A stretch of 37,791 nucleotides of DNA from Oscillospiraceae bacterium (lineage in GTDB: Bacteria; Bacillota; Clostridia; Oscillospirales; Oscillospiraceae), in the NCBI GenBank assembly GCA_015067585.1, contig SVMC01000015.1, positions 1 through 37,791 on the forward strand, given 5' to 3'. Both the position numbers and the translations under genes were made by a program. Position 1 is the first letter of the stretch, and the number at the start of each line of letters is the position of its first letter. The notes under the pieces are model-generated. The model saw only the letters and a list, made by a program, of their open reading frames with translations. It was not told the origin of the DNA and searched no databases. Positions 16,811 to 25,221 of this stretch are shown piece by piece.

Positions 16811-18055
16811 ATGAATTCCTTTACTTCTGCCGATATTCTTCTGCCCGGAAGTGCAAGCCCGGAAACCTGGGCCGTCATCGCCTGTGATCAGTTTTCCTCT
16901 GATCCGGCCTATTGGGACGAGGTGCGAAAGCTCACCGCCGAAGTGCCCTCCACCTTCCATCTGATCCTGCCCGAGGCAGAGCTTGGCACCCCTCAGGAAG
17001 ACGAGCATACCCTGGAAATTTTTGAAAATATGAAAAAATACCGGGAAAACGGTATTTTCACCTGCTATCCCGACAGCTACATCTATGTGGAGCGCACCAT
17101 GGAAAACGGTACTATCCGCAAGGGCCTTGTGGGTATGGTGGACCTGGACGCCTATGACTTCTCCGTTGGCTCCGCCTCTGCCATTCGTGCCACCGAAAAG
17201 ACCGTAGTGGAACGCATTCCCCCCCGCCAGAAGATCCGCCGTGACGCCTCCATTGAGCTGCCCCATGTGCTGATGCTCTGCGATGACCATGAGCGGCTGC
17301 TTATTGAGCCCATTGCCGCAAAGAAGGCACAGCTTCCCAAGCTCTATGACTTCGACCTGATGATGGGCGGCGGCCATATTAGCGGCTGGCTGGTCAACGG
17401 CGAAGCAGCCGAAACCTTCGACCGTGTTCTCGCCGACTACAGTGCCAATGTAGACAAGAAGTACGAAGGTCTTCACGGTGTTCCCATGGTCTTTGCCGTG
17501 GGCGACGGCAACCATTCCCTCGCCACCGCAAAAACCTGCTATGAAGAGCTGAAGGCTAAGCATCCCGGAGAGGATCTTTCCCGGCATCCCGCCCGCTATG
17601 CCCTGGTGGAACTGGAAAACATTCACGACGAGGCGCTGGAATTTGAGCCCATCCACCGCTTTGTCTGCAAAACCGACCCGAAAAGGCTCCTGTCCGCGTT
17701 GGAACAGGACTGGTGCGCAGATGGCGGTTACCCGGTACAGTGGTACATCGGCGAAACGCACGGTACCGTCTATCTGGACCGGGCCAAGAGCGAATTGGCC
17801 GTGGGTGTGCTGCAGAGCTTCCTGAACGAGTACACGAAGGAAAACGAGGGTGTAGTAGACTATATTCACGACGATGATGCCCTGATCGCACTGGCCGCCC
17901 AGGAGGACTCCATCGGCTTCCTGCTGCCCGCCATGGAAAAGAGCCAGCTCTTCCGCGGTGTCATCGCTGACGGAATCCTGCCCCGCAAGACCTTCTCCAT
18001 GGGTCACAGCCGCGAAAAGCGCTACTATCTGGAGGCAAGGGCGATCAGCGAATGA
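16811..18055 (+). CDS. DUF1015 family protein
   Basis: A 414-residue soluble protein, the usual length of DUF1015 (PF06245) members, whose biochemical role is not established. Recognisable features are an N-terminal ILLPGSASPETWAVIACDQF segment, the VGMVDLDAYDFS stretch, and the conserved VGDGNHSLATAK motif at about residues 232-243, which resembles the DGHHR-type motif of the family. No signal peptide or membrane span is present. AAAGGAGG lies 6 nt before ATG 16811, so the upstream ATG 16778 is rejected. The stop overlaps the ispE start by 4 nt (ATGA), so the two are co-translated. That coupling hints at a link with isoprenoid precursor synthesis but does not prove one. Confidence 0.9.
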   Translation: MNSFTSADILLPGSASPETWAVIACDQFSSDPAYWDEVRKLTAEVPSTFHLILPEAELGTPQEDEHTLEIFENMKKYRENGIFTCYPDSYIYVERTMENGTIRKGLVGMVDLDAYDFSVGSASAIRATEKTVVERIPPRQKIRRDASIELPHVLMLCDDHERLLIEPIAAKKAQLPKLYDFDLMMGGGHISGWLVNGEAAETFDRVLADYSANVDKKYEGLHGVPMVFAVGDGNHSLATAKTCYEELKAKHPGEDLSRHPARYALVELENIHDEALEFEPIHRFVCKTDPKRLLSALEQDWCADGGYPVQWYIGETHGTVYLDRAKSELAVGVLQSFLNEYTKENEGVVDYIHDDDALIALAAQEDSIGFLLPAMEKSQLFRGVIADGILPRKTFSMGHSREKRYYLEARAISE

Positions 18056-18927
18056 ACACTGTTACCATACCCGCTTATGCCAAGCTGAACCTGACTCTGG
18101 ATATTTTAGGCATCCGTTCCGACGGCTACCACGAACTGGACATGGTAATGCAGGCGGTATCCCTTCACGATGATGTCACCCTCACCACAGGCACCAGAGC
18201 ACCCTGGATGCTGACCTGTGAAGACAGCAAGGGAACCCCCCTTGCAGGTATCCCCTGTGACGAAAAAAACCTTGCCTGGAAGGCAGCACAGATCTTTTTC
18301 CGTGCTGCCAACCTGCCGGACCCCGGCGTGAAACTCCATATCGTCAAGCGCATTCCCGAGCAGGCCGGTCTTGCCGGGGGCAGCGCGGATGCTGCCGCAG
18401 TACTGCGGGGACTGAACAGACTCTATGGTGAACCCTTTGGCACCGAAGCACTGTGCAACCTGGGTGCCAAATGCGGCAGCGATGTGCCCTTCTGCATACT
18501 GGGGGGTACCGCCCGGGTGAAGGGTCGGGGCGAGGTGCTCTCCCCCACACCCCTTGACACGGTGCAGCACTATGTGATCTGCAAGCCGGACTTTGGCATC
18601 TCTACGCCGAAGCTTTTTGCCCTGTCAGATCAATACCCGGCGCAGGCGCATCCTGATCCCGAAAAGCTTCTGACACACCTTCGAGCAGATGATAAGCAAA
18701 GCGCAGGTCCCCTCCTTTGCAATGTGCTGGAGCCCGTGGCGGCGATGGAGCATCCGCAGATCCTTTCCATTCGGGAGGAGCTTCTGGCGGCTGGTGCCTG
18801 CGGCGCGAGAATGACCGGCTCCGGCTCTGCGGTTTTCGGCCTGTTCCCGGACGAAAGCGGCGCAAAGCAGGCAGAAATAAGACTGAAATGCAATGAATAT
18901 TCCGTATTTTATGCCTGCAGCGTATAA
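18052..18927 (+). CDS. ispE: 4-diphosphocytidyl-2-C-methyl-D-erythritol kinase IspE
   Basis: Phosphorylates CDP-methylerythritol with ATP in the non-mevalonate (MEP) pathway of isoprenoid synthesis. The 291-residue protein has the GHMP-kinase layout: AYAKLNLTLDILG with Lys11 at the N-terminus, the RSDGYHEL motif, the glycine-rich ATP loop AGLAGGSADAA at 105-115, CGSDVPF with Asp144, and the C-terminal RMTGSGSAVFGLF motif. Its ATG overlaps the DUF1015 stop by 4 nt, and no separate ribosome site is needed. A hairpin at 18940-18975 ends the operon, directly at the start of spoIIR. Confidence 0.96.
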   Translation: MNTVTIPAYAKLNLTLDILGIRSDGYHELDMVMQAVSLHDDVTLTTGTRAPWMLTCEDSKGTPLAGIPCDEKNLAWKAAQIFFRAANLPDPGVKLHIVKRIPEQAGLAGGSADAAAVLRGLNRLYGEPFGTEALCNLGAKCGSDVPFCILGGTARVKGRGEVLSPTPLDTVQHYVICKPDFGISTPKLFALSDQYPAQAHPDPEKLLTHLRADDKQSAGPLLCNVLEPVAAMEHPQILSIREELLAAGACGARMTGSGSAVFGLFPDESGAKQAEIRLKCNEYSVFYACSV

Positions 18928-18939
18928 ATCATAAAAAAT

Positions 18940-18975
18940 CCGTCCATCCTTCTGAAAAATAGGATGGACGGTTTT
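18940..18975 (+). terminator. Terminator of the ispE operon, overlapping the spoIIR leader
   Basis: Arms CCGTCCATCC (18940-18949) and GGATGGACGG (18962-18971) pair perfectly and are followed by TTTT (18972-18975). The spoIIR ATG lies only 4 nt further on, so the hairpin occupies the place where a ribosome site would normally be. Confidence 0.85.
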
Positions 18976-18978
18976 ATT

Positions 18979-19575
18979 ATGAAAAAAATTGTACTTATCA
19001 TGGTCTTTTCGCTGCTCTTTGCGGCGGTCCTCGGCTGTGCGGGACTCATGGCGCAGCAGCAGGCCCTGGCCGACAAGCTGATCCGCTTCCATGTAGTGGC
19101 AAACTCCGACAAAGCCGAGGATCAGGCTCTCAAGCTCAGGGTGCGGGACGCTCTTCTTGAGGAATTGGCACCCCTGTCAGCAAAGGCCCAAAGCCGGGAG
19201 GAAATGGTGGAGCTTCTGCAAAACGCACTCCCCCTCGTCAAAGAAACCGCCGAACAGGTACTCTCTGAACAGAGTGTCGATGAATGTGTGGAGGTAACTC
19301 TTCAGCCGGAATCCTTTCCCACCCGCTACTACGATACCTTCGCCCTTCCCGCAGGAGAGTATCTCTCCCTTCGGGTACGCATAGGCCGCGCAGAAGGGAA
19401 AAACTGGTGGTGCGTCTGCTTCCCTGCCCTGTGCCGCAGCGCCTGCACGCAAGATCTGCAGGCCGTGGCCGCAGGGGCCGGGTTTTCCGACGAGGAGATC
19501 CAATGGATGTCCGAGCCTGACCGCTATGTGATCCGCTTTAAGCTGCTGGAATGGCTGGAAAAGCTGAAGAATTAA
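18979..19575 (+). CDS. spoIIR: Stage II sporulation protein R (SpoIIR)
   Basis: A forespore-made secreted signal protein; in Bacillus it triggers SpoIIGA to process pro-sigma-E in the mother cell, linking the two compartments. The 198-residue protein has an N-terminal signal or anchor (about residues 3-22), then the family signatures IRFHVVANSDKAEDQALKLR (about 31-50), AGEYLSLRVRIGRAEGKNWW and CVCFPALC. ATG 18979 is chosen because MKKIVLIM begins a normal signal sequence; ATG 18964 lies inside the terminator hairpin. No good ribosome site is visible, only GGATGG within the hairpin arm. The expected forespore sigma-F promoter could not be identified by eye. The stop overlaps that of the convergent CarD-like gene by 3 nt. 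Confidence 0.95.
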   Translation: MKKIVLIMVFSLLFAAVLGCAGLMAQQQALADKLIRFHVVANSDKAEDQALKLRVRDALLEELAPLSAKAQSREEMVELLQNALPLVKETAEQVLSEQSVDECVEVTLQPESFPTRYYDTFALPAGEYLSLRVRIGRAEGKNWWCVCFPALCRSACTQDLQAVAAGAGFSDEEIQWMSEPDRYVIRFKLLEWLEKLKN

Positions 19576-20078
19576 AGGCTTTCTCCAATTTTCTGCTTCA
19601 GAAGCCGAACCACCTGCGGCCGTTCCAATCCAAGCACAAAGCCAAACTCACTGCACAGCAGGTCTTCTGCCTGCTTCCAGTAGCGCTGATCTGTGGCGTT
19701 GAGGCTCTTACGGTTGCCCATCAGCGCCTGCTGCTTGGTATAGAGGGTCTTATAAAGCTGCAGGATGCTGACGCAATCATGGGTCTGCAAAATCTGCTGA
19801 TAGAAGGAAGCAAGCAGCCGGGGTTCTCTTGGAAAGTTTTCACACAGGGGCAGCTCCGGCAACCGCTCAAGCAGTTCCTCCAAAGCCGCAGCCTCCAACG
19901 GCACACGCATATGTACTCCGGTATCCACCGGCGTATAGATGACACCGCCTCCTCTGCAGGGTGCAAGGGTATAGTAGAGCTTGTCCCGACTGACTCCCGT
20001 CAGCTTGGGACTTCCGATGTTTTCCACACGGCATACGCCCTCAGAGCCGTATACCAGATAATCTCCGATCTGATACAT
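19572..20078 (-). CDS. CarD-like (CdnL/TRCF-domain) transcription regulator
   Basis: A 168-residue cytoplasmic protein. The N-terminal 65 residues (MYQIGDYLVYGSEGVCRVENIG, given in part: IGDYLVYGSEGVCRV, then YYTLAP and YTPVD) match the RNA-polymerase-binding domain shared by CarD/CdnL and the TRCF repair factor, which contacts the beta subunit. The rest is mostly helical, as in CarD proteins that stabilise promoter open complexes. A GGAGGGATCC site lies upstream of ATG 20078, so the short extension to 20111 is rejected. Stops overlap with spoIIR at the 3' end. Clostridia carry several CarD-like paralogues, so the exact role is not assigned. Confidence 0.9.
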   Translation of the reverse strand: MYQIGDYLVYGSEGVCRVENIGSPKLTGVSRDKLYYTLAPCRGGGVIYTPVDTGVHMRVPLEAAALEELLERLPELPLCENFPREPRLLASFYQQILQTHDCVSILQLYKTLYTKQQALMGNRKSLNATDQRYWKQAEDLLCSEFGFVLGLERPQVVRLLKQKIGESL

Positions 20079-20182
20079 AGGATCCCTCCGTTCCGGAACG
20101 CAACAAATCATACACCTACATTTTAACAGACAGAAATTAAATCGAAGCTAAAATTCCAGAAGATATTTCAAAAAAACGGAAA

Positions 20183-20623
20183 TTATTTTCCTGTGGAGCC
20201 AAAGCCGCCTTCCCCCCGCTTTGTCCCGGAAAGGCGCTCGGTGAGCAGGAAATCCGCCTGGGGGCAGGCGGCGATCACAAGCTGGGCAATGCGGTCTCCC
20301 GGGGCCACCGTCTGGGGTACTTCGCCGTGATTGTGCAGAGCCACGATGATCTCTCCCCGGTAGTCCGCGTCAATGACACCCACCTTGTTGGCAGGAGCAA
20401 GGTCCCGCTTGCAGGCAAGGCCGCTTCTGGCATAGATGAGGCCCGCATAGCCTTCGGGGATCTCCATGGCAAGGCCCGTGGGGATCATCAGGGTCTTTCC
20501 GGGGGCAATGGTCACCGCCTCGGGCAGGCAGGCGCACAGGTCTGCCCCCGCAGCCAGTGCGGAGCCATAGGAAGGCAGCACCGCCCCCTCCCGCAAAATC
20601 TGAACTCGAATCTGATGTTTCAT
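20183..20623 (-). CDS. dut: Deoxyuridine 5'-triphosphate nucleotidohydrolase (dUTPase)
   Basis: Hydrolyses dUTP to dUMP and pyrophosphate, keeping uracil out of DNA and feeding dTMP synthesis. The 146-residue protein has all five trimeric dUTPase motifs: AGADL (25-29), ARSGLA (65-70), GVIDADYRG with the catalytic Asp (82-90), GDRIAQLV (109-116) and the C-terminal RGEGGFGSTG (136-145) that closes over the active site. ATG 20623 has GAGGTGA 5 nt upstream; the alternative GTG 20632 would lie inside that ribosome site. It starts 16 nt after the alpha/beta hydrolase stop, probably in the same transcript. Confidence 0.97.
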   Translation of the reverse strand: MKHQIRVQILREGAVLPSYGSALAAGADLCACLPEAVTIAPGKTLMIPTGLAMEIPEGYAGLIYARSGLACKRDLAPANKVGVIDADYRGEIIVALHNHGEVPQTVAPGDRIAQLVIAACPQADFLLTERLSGTKRGEGGFGSTGK

Positions 20624-20638
20624 ATGATTCACCTCGTA

Positions 20639-21574
20639 TTATCGCAAAAAATCCGTTATCGCTTTCTCACAGGCCACACGATCCACAAGGAAGCTCTCCC
20701 CATGCTCGGCGTTATCCACCAAAACAAGGTGCTTTTCACTCCGGCAGGCATCGTAATTCTCCCGGGTCATCTCCCAGGGTACAAGGGAATCCGCCTTGCC
20801 GTGGACAAACAGCACCGGGATCTGACACTGTGCCATAGCTTCCGGCACGGAATATTCTCCCAAGGAAGCCCCGGTCAGCAGGCGGCACCAAAGGTCCATC
20901 AGCCACAAAAGGGGCCTTGCAGGAAGATGGAGCCTGCGGATGACACTGCCAATGATGGCATTGGGAGATGAAAAGCCGCTGTCCGCAATGATACCCCGCA
21001 CACTTTTGGGCAGGGGCAGGGCTGTCGCCATCAACACCGTGGCTGCACCCATGGAAATTCCGTCAAGCACAAGGGGATGCTCCGGTCCAAAGCGCCGCTC
21101 CATTTCCCTCGCCCAAGAAAGGGCATCGTGCCGCTCTAAAATGCCGAAGGTGATATAGCGCCCCTCGCTTTGCTGATGGGCGCGCTGATCCACGATCAGC
21201 ACCTGATAGCCAAGGCTTCGCATCAAAGGTACGGCGCAGCCAAAATCCCCATCACCGCAGGAGCGGTAGCCGTGGAACAGCAGGATGGTCCCCTTCGCGT
21301 TTTCCAGAGGAAGCAGGCGCCCGTGAAGCTTCAGGCCATCAAAGCTTTTGATCCCGATGTCTTCAGAAGGGTAATCGGAAAGCGCAAGGCTGCTCTCATA
21401 GAGAAGTCTGCCATTTTTTGCATACATTCCATGCTGAAAGGTCTGCTCTGCCCGGGGATCAAGCGCTTTTCCCCGCCGAAGGGCAAGATTCATCGCGATA
21501 TAACCCGCCGTCAGCAGCAGCGCTGCCAGCACCGCCAACAGGATCCCAATGATCAAAAATGTCATCTCCCACAT
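20639..21574 (-). CDS. Membrane-anchored alpha/beta hydrolase
   Basis: A 311-residue protein with an N-terminal membrane anchor (about residues 5-25) and an alpha/beta-hydrolase domain. The LLFHGYRSCGDGD oxyanion-loop region (98-110), nucleophile motif GISMGA with Ser174, acid Asp262 in VHGKADSLVP and His291 in AEHGESF make a complete catalytic triad. The type resembles Firmicutes YqkD-like or serine aminopeptidase S33-like hydrolases; the substrate is unknown. TATAAT lies about 13-20 nt upstream of the first ATG (21574) on the minus strand, which would place the transcript start at or very near the ATG. The second ATG (21565) abuts GTGGGAG. The exact start is therefore uncertain. dut follows downstream. 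Confidence 0.9.
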   Translation of the reverse strand: MWEMTFLIIGILLAVLAALLLTAGYIAMNLALRRGKALDPRAEQTFQHGMYAKNGRLLYESSLALSDYPSEDIGIKSFDGLKLHGRLLPLENAKGTILLFHGYRSCGDGDFGCAVPLMRSLGYQVLIVDQRAHQQSEGRYITFGILERHDALSWAREMERRFGPEHPLVLDGISMGAATVLMATALPLPKSVRGIIADSGFSSPNAIIGSVIRRLHLPARPLLWLMDLWCRLLTGASLGEYSVPEAMAQCQIPVLFVHGKADSLVPWEMTRENYDACRSEKHLVLVDNAEHGESFLVDRVACEKAITDFLR

Positions 21575-21624
21575 TGTTTTTTTATATTATAACACAAGAT
21601 TGAAAAATTCGCCACGCCTTTGCC

Positions 21625-21653
21625 TTGAAAAGTCAGGGCAGTTTCGTTATACT
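21625..21653 (+). promoter_or_regulatory. Sigma-A promoter of the TIGR04255-like gene
   Basis: TTGAAA (21625-21630), a 17-nt spacer and TATACT (21648-21653), 31 nt before ATG 21684. It diverges from the hydrolase promoter. Confidence 0.78.
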
Positions 21654-21683
21654 ATAAAAAAGCGCACGAAAGGAATAATTGCC

Positions 21684-22469
21684 ATGTTTTCTGATGCCGA
21701 ACGCTGTGTATACCAAAAGCACCAGCTCCTTGAGGTGCTGTGCCAACTGCGGTTCCCCGCGATTTTGAAAATCGAGAACCAATCTCCCTATGAATTTCAG
21801 GAACTGATTCGGAAAGACTACCCCAACTATTCCGTAAGGGAAGAACGGCTTCCCCCCAAACCCGGCGCACAGCCCGGGACCCCGCCCACCACGGTGAAAA
21901 ACCACCAGTTCATTTCCCTTGACGGCGGCTGGAAGGTCAATCTGACCCAGGATTTCATCTCCCTGTCCTCCCACCGCTATACCCGCTGGGAGGAGTTTGC
22001 CAAGCGGCTGGACCGGATCCTTGCCCATCTCATCGGCACCTATCATCCCGCCTGCTTCACCCGCATCGGCCTTCGCTACATCAATGCAATCAACAAAAAG
22101 CAGTTGGAACTGGAGGATACCCCTTGGCGGGAGCTGCTCATGCCCGCCTACCTTGGCCTGATGGGCGAAGAGGATGTGCCGGAAAATGCCTTCCTCAAGC
22201 AGGAGCAGACCGTCAGCCTGATGCTCCCCGGCGGCTGCCGCAGCAACATCAAGTGCGGCAGAGGCACCCTGCGTAAGGTGCATAACAAGACCCGGGCCGT
22301 CACGGAGGAAGCGGTGTTCATGCTGGATCTGGATGTCTACATGGAGGGCAACACGGAGCTGAGCCATGTGGCCCCCGCATTAAATGTCGTCCACGGTAAT
22401 GCAGACAGCCTGTTCCGGGCCGCCATCACCGATACCCTGCATGATGCCATGGAACCCCGGCAAATTTAA
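21684..22469 (+). CDS. TIGR04255 family protein
   Basis: Encodes 261 soluble residues without signal or span. The overall pattern matches the sporadically distributed TIGR04255 family (about 250 residues, function unknown): an opening LLEVLCQLRFPAILKI segment, WKVNLTQDFISLSSHRYTRW in the middle, FTRIGLRYINAI, and a C-terminal domain ending HVAPALNVVHGNADSLFRAA (a short piece: LNVVHGNADSLF). AAAGGA lies before ATG 21684; the open frame upstream to 21549 has no ribosome site. It has its own promoter and a terminator at 22475-22500, so it is a single-gene unit inserted between dut and asnA. Members are often found near defence or toxin genes, but nothing of the kind is adjacent here. Confidence 0.8.
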   Translation: MFSDAERCVYQKHQLLEVLCQLRFPAILKIENQSPYEFQELIRKDYPNYSVREERLPPKPGAQPGTPPTTVKNHQFISLDGGWKVNLTQDFISLSSHRYTRWEEFAKRLDRILAHLIGTYHPACFTRIGLRYINAINKKQLELEDTPWRELLMPAYLGLMGEEDVPENAFLKQEQTVSLMLPGGCRSNIKCGRGTLRKVHNKTRAVTEEAVFMLDLDVYMEGNTELSHVAPALNVVHGNADSLFRAAITDTLHDAMEPRQI

Positions 22470-22474
22470 TAAGA

Positions 22475-22500
22475 AAAATCCGCCTTAACGGCGGATTTTT
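22475..22500 (+). terminator. Intrinsic terminator after the TIGR04255-like gene
   Basis: Arms AAAATCCGCC and GGCGGATTTT around TTAAC, followed by Ts, 6 nt after the stop. Confidence 0.92.
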
Positions 22501-22503
22501 GAC

Positions 22504-22532
22504 TTGTAATGTGGAAGTTTTTGCCGTATACT
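22504..22532 (+). promoter_or_regulatory. Sigma-A promoter of asnA-asnS
   Basis: TTGTAA (22504-22509), a 17-nt spacer and TATACT (22527-22532), about 40 nt before ATG 22572. The leader is too short for a T-box. Confidence 0.75.
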
Positions 22533-22571
22533 AACAGGGTATAATTTTCTGAACGGAAATGAGGATGCCCT

Positions 22572-23588
22572 ATGAATCAATGCTATATCCCGGAAGGCTA
22601 CCGCAATCCTCTGTCGGTTTATGAGACCCAGCGTGCCATCGAGTTCATCAAGCATAATTTTCTTCGCAATCTTCGTCACGCCCTGAACCTCAAGCGGGTC
22701 TCCGCACCGCTGTTTGTGGAGGAGTCCTCGGGCCTGAACGATAACCTTAACGGCTTTGAGCGCCCGGTCAGCTTCGATGTGCCCGCCGTAGGCGCGGAAA
22801 GTCAGGTGGTTCACTCTCTGGCGAAATGGAAGCGCTATGCCCTCAAGCGTTATAATTTCTATCCCGGCAACGGCCTTGTCACCGATATGAACGCCATCCG
22901 CCGTGATGAGACTCTTGACAATATCCACTCCGTGTATGTGGACCAGTGGGACTGGGAAAAGGTCATCACCCGGGAAGAGCGGAACATGGACTATCTGAAG
23001 GCCACCGTCCGCTCCATCGTCAATGCCATCTATGTCACCAATGAGACATTAAAAATCGAATTCCCCCAGCTCACCATCGATCTTCCCAGAAATGTGCTGT
23101 TCATCACCACGCAGGAGCTGGAAGACCTTTACCCCGAGCTGACCAATTCCACGGAAAAGGAAAATGCCTTCCTGTCCGAGCATAAGGACAGCGCGGTATT
23201 CCTGATGCAGATCGGCGGGAAGCTTCGCTCCGGCCGTCCCCACGATGGCCGCGCACCGGACTATGATGACTGGAGCCTGAACGGCGACCTGCTGTTCTGG
23301 AACCAGACCCTTGGCCGCAGCTTTGAGATCTCTTCCATGGGCATTCGTGTAGACGAGGCTGCCATGGATCGCCAGCTCCGTCTGGCAGGCTGCGATAACC
23401 GCAGAGAGCTTCCCTTCCACAAGGCGCTGCTCTCCGGCGAGCTGCCCCTGACCATCGGCGGCGGCATCGGCCAGTCGAGACTTTGTATGCTGATGATGGG
23501 CTGCGCCCACATCGGCGAGGTGCACTCCTCCATCTGGGACGAGGCCACCCGCACCGCCTGCGCCAATGCGGGCATCATGCTTTTGTAA
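22572..23588 (+). CDS. asnA: Aspartate--ammonia ligase AsnA
   Basis: Makes L-asparagine from aspartate and ammonia with ATP to AMP (EC 6.3.1.1), using a fold related to class II aminoacyl-tRNA synthetases. The 338 residues match the family length. Diagnostic stretches are VSAPLFVEESSGLNDNLNG, MNAIRRDETLDNIHSVYVDQ (about 115-134), VDQWDWEKVI and the C-terminal LTIGGGIGQSRLCMLMM, which corresponds to the class II motif 3 with its ATP-contacting Arg. The gene lies 29 bp upstream of asnS on one transcript, so asparagine is made and loaded onto tRNA from a single operon. Confidence 0.97.
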   Translation: MNQCYIPEGYRNPLSVYETQRAIEFIKHNFLRNLRHALNLKRVSAPLFVEESSGLNDNLNGFERPVSFDVPAVGAESQVVHSLAKWKRYALKRYNFYPGNGLVTDMNAIRRDETLDNIHSVYVDQWDWEKVITREERNMDYLKATVRSIVNAIYVTNETLKIEFPQLTIDLPRNVLFITTQELEDLYPELTNSTEKENAFLSEHKDSAVFLMQIGGKLRSGRPHDGRAPDYDDWSLNGDLLFWNQTLGRSFEISSMGIRVDEAAMDRQLRLAGCDNRRELPFHKALLSGELPLTIGGGIGQSRLCMLMMGCAHIGEVHSSIWDEATRTACANAGIMLL

Positions 23589-23617
23589 ATCGTGAGATAT
23601 AAGGAGATATATTTATC

Positions 23618-25009
23618 ATGGATCTGATCAACCTTCGTTCCCTGTTCCAGAACCCGGAGCAGTATGCAGGCAAGACGCTGAAGCTGGGCGGCTGGGTCCG
23701 CAACCTGCGTGCTTCCAAGAATTTTGGCTTCATCATGCTCTCCGACGGCACCTTCTTCACCCCGGTGCAGGTGGTGTACGGCTCTGAGCTTCCCAACTTT
23801 GCCGAGATCTCCAAGATCAACATCGGCGCCGCCCTGATCGTTGAGGGCGAAGTGGTGCTGACCCCCGAGGCAAAGCAGCCCTTTGAGGTTCAGGCCAAGT
23901 CCGTGGCCGTGGAAGGCCCTTCTACCCCCGATTTCCCTGTGCAGCCCAAGCGCCACACCATGGAATACCTGCGCACCATCTCCCATCTGCGTCCCCGCAC
24001 CAACACCTTCCAGGCAGTGTTCCGTGTGCGCTCTCTGGCAGCCTATGCCATCCACAAGTTCTTCCAGGATCGTGACTTCGTCTATGTCCACACTCCCCTG
24101 ATCACCGGCTCTGACTGCGAAGGCGCAGGCGAAATGTTCCAGGTCACCACCCTCGACCTCAACAACATCCCCCGCAAGGAAGACGGCAGCGTGGACTTCT
24201 CTCAGGACTTCTTCAGCAAGCCCACCAATCTGACCGTTTCCGGCCAGCTCAACGGCGAAGCCTATGCCATGGCCTTCCGCAACATCTATACCTTCGGCCC
24301 CACCTTCCGTGCCGAGAACTCCAACACCACCCGCCATGCCGCGGAATTCTGGATGATCGAGCCGGAGATCGCCTTCGCCGATCTGGCAGACGATATGCGT
24401 CTGGCTGAGGATATGATCAAGTTCATCATCCGCTATGTGCTGGAGCACGCACCCGAAGAAATGAAGTTCTTCAACTCCTTCGTGGATAAGGGCCTGATGG
24501 ACCGCCTGAACCATGTGCTGAATTCCGATTTCGGCCATATCACCTACACCGAGGCTGTGGAGATCCTCGAAAAGAACAACGACAAGTTCGATTACCCCGT
24601 CCACTGGGGCAGCGACCTGCAGACCGAGCACGAGCGCTATCTCACCGAGGTGGTGTTCAAGCGCCCTGTCTTTGTCACCGACTATCCCAAGGAGATCAAG
24701 GCCTTCTACATGAAGCTCAACCCCGATGGAAAGACCGTGGCAGCCATGGACTGCCTGGTTCCCGGCATCGGCGAGATCATCGGCGGCTCCCAGCGTGAAG
24801 ACAACTACGATGTGCTGGTTCAGCGCATGAACGAACTGGGCCTCAGCCCCGAGGACTACGGCTTCTATCTGGACCTTCGCAAGTACGGCTCCACCCGTCA
24901 TGCAGGCTTCGGCCTTGGCTTTGAGCGCTGCGTGATGTACCTCACCGGCATCAGCAACATCCGCGACGTCCTCCCCTTCCCCCGCACCGTCAACAACTGC
25001 GAACTGTAA
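23618..25009 (+). CDS. asnS: Asparaginyl-tRNA synthetase
   Basis: Attaches asparagine to tRNA-Asn with ATP. The 463 residues are the usual AsnRS size. The N-terminal OB-fold anticodon-binding domain (about 1-110) includes [19 protein letters not shown]. The class IIb catalytic core carries [17 protein letters not shown] (motif 1 region), [28 protein letters not shown] (motif 2) and [19 protein letters not shown] (motif 3). AsnRS rather than AspRS is supported by the length, lack of an insertion domain, and the operon with asnA. An AAGGAGATAT site precedes ATG 23618. A strong terminator follows at 25024-25062. Confidence 0.97.
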   Translation: MDLINLRSLFQNPEQYAGKTLKLGGWVRNLRASKNFGFIMLSDGTFFTPVQVVYGSELPNFAEISKINIGAALIVEGEVVLTPEAKQPFEVQAKSVAVEGPSTPDFPVQPKRHTMEYLRTISHLRPRTNTFQAVFRVRSLAAYAIHKFFQDRDFVYVHTPLITGSDCEGAGEMFQVTTLDLNNIPRKEDGSVDFSQDFFSKPTNLTVSGQLNGEAYAMAFRNIYTFGPTFRAENSNTTRHAAEFWMIEPEIAFADLADDMRLAEDMIKFIIRYVLEHAPEEMKFFNSFVDKGLMDRLNHVLNSDFGHITYTEAVEILEKNNDKFDYPVHWGSDLQTEHERYLTEVVFKRPVFVTDYPKEIKAFYMKLNPDGKTVAAMDCLVPGIGEIIGGSQREDNYDVLVQRMNELGLSPEDYGFYLDLRKYGSTRHAGFGLGFERCVMYLTGISNIRDVLPFPRTVNNCEL

Positions 25010-25023
25010 TCTGCAGAAAGTTT

Positions 25024-25062
25024 CAGCGCCGCCTCTCGCAAGAGAGACGGCGCTGTGTTTAT
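25024..25062 (+). terminator. Intrinsic terminator of asnA-asnS
   Basis: Outer arms CAGCGCCG and CGGCGCTG with an inner CTCTC-GCAA-GAGAG stem, followed by a T-rich tail. The remaining stretch to 25221 has only an AT-rich inverted repeat (TTTTCATAA at 25163 and TTATGAAAA ending near 25191) near the recR 3' end. Confidence 0.85.
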
Positions 25063-25221
25063 TTGTTCTATGCCACAGGTGTTTTTAATAACAGCTCACA
25101 ACGAATTTCATAAGTCTATCATTCAATGCGCACAAAATCGGTAACACCGTGGGCGGCGGCTTTTCATAATACGAAACTGTTTATGAAAAACCGGTTTCAG
25201 TCGCCGGGGCAGAGCCTATGC

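Noticed and set aside
22532..22572. T-box leader before asnA-asnS
   Set aside because: Only about 40 nt lie between the -10 box and the start codon, far too short, and no terminator/antiterminator is present.
23261..24901. 546-codon minus-strand open frame opposite asnA/asnS
   Set aside because: The translation is Val/Gly/His-rich shadow sequence; the plus strand encodes complete synthetase motifs.
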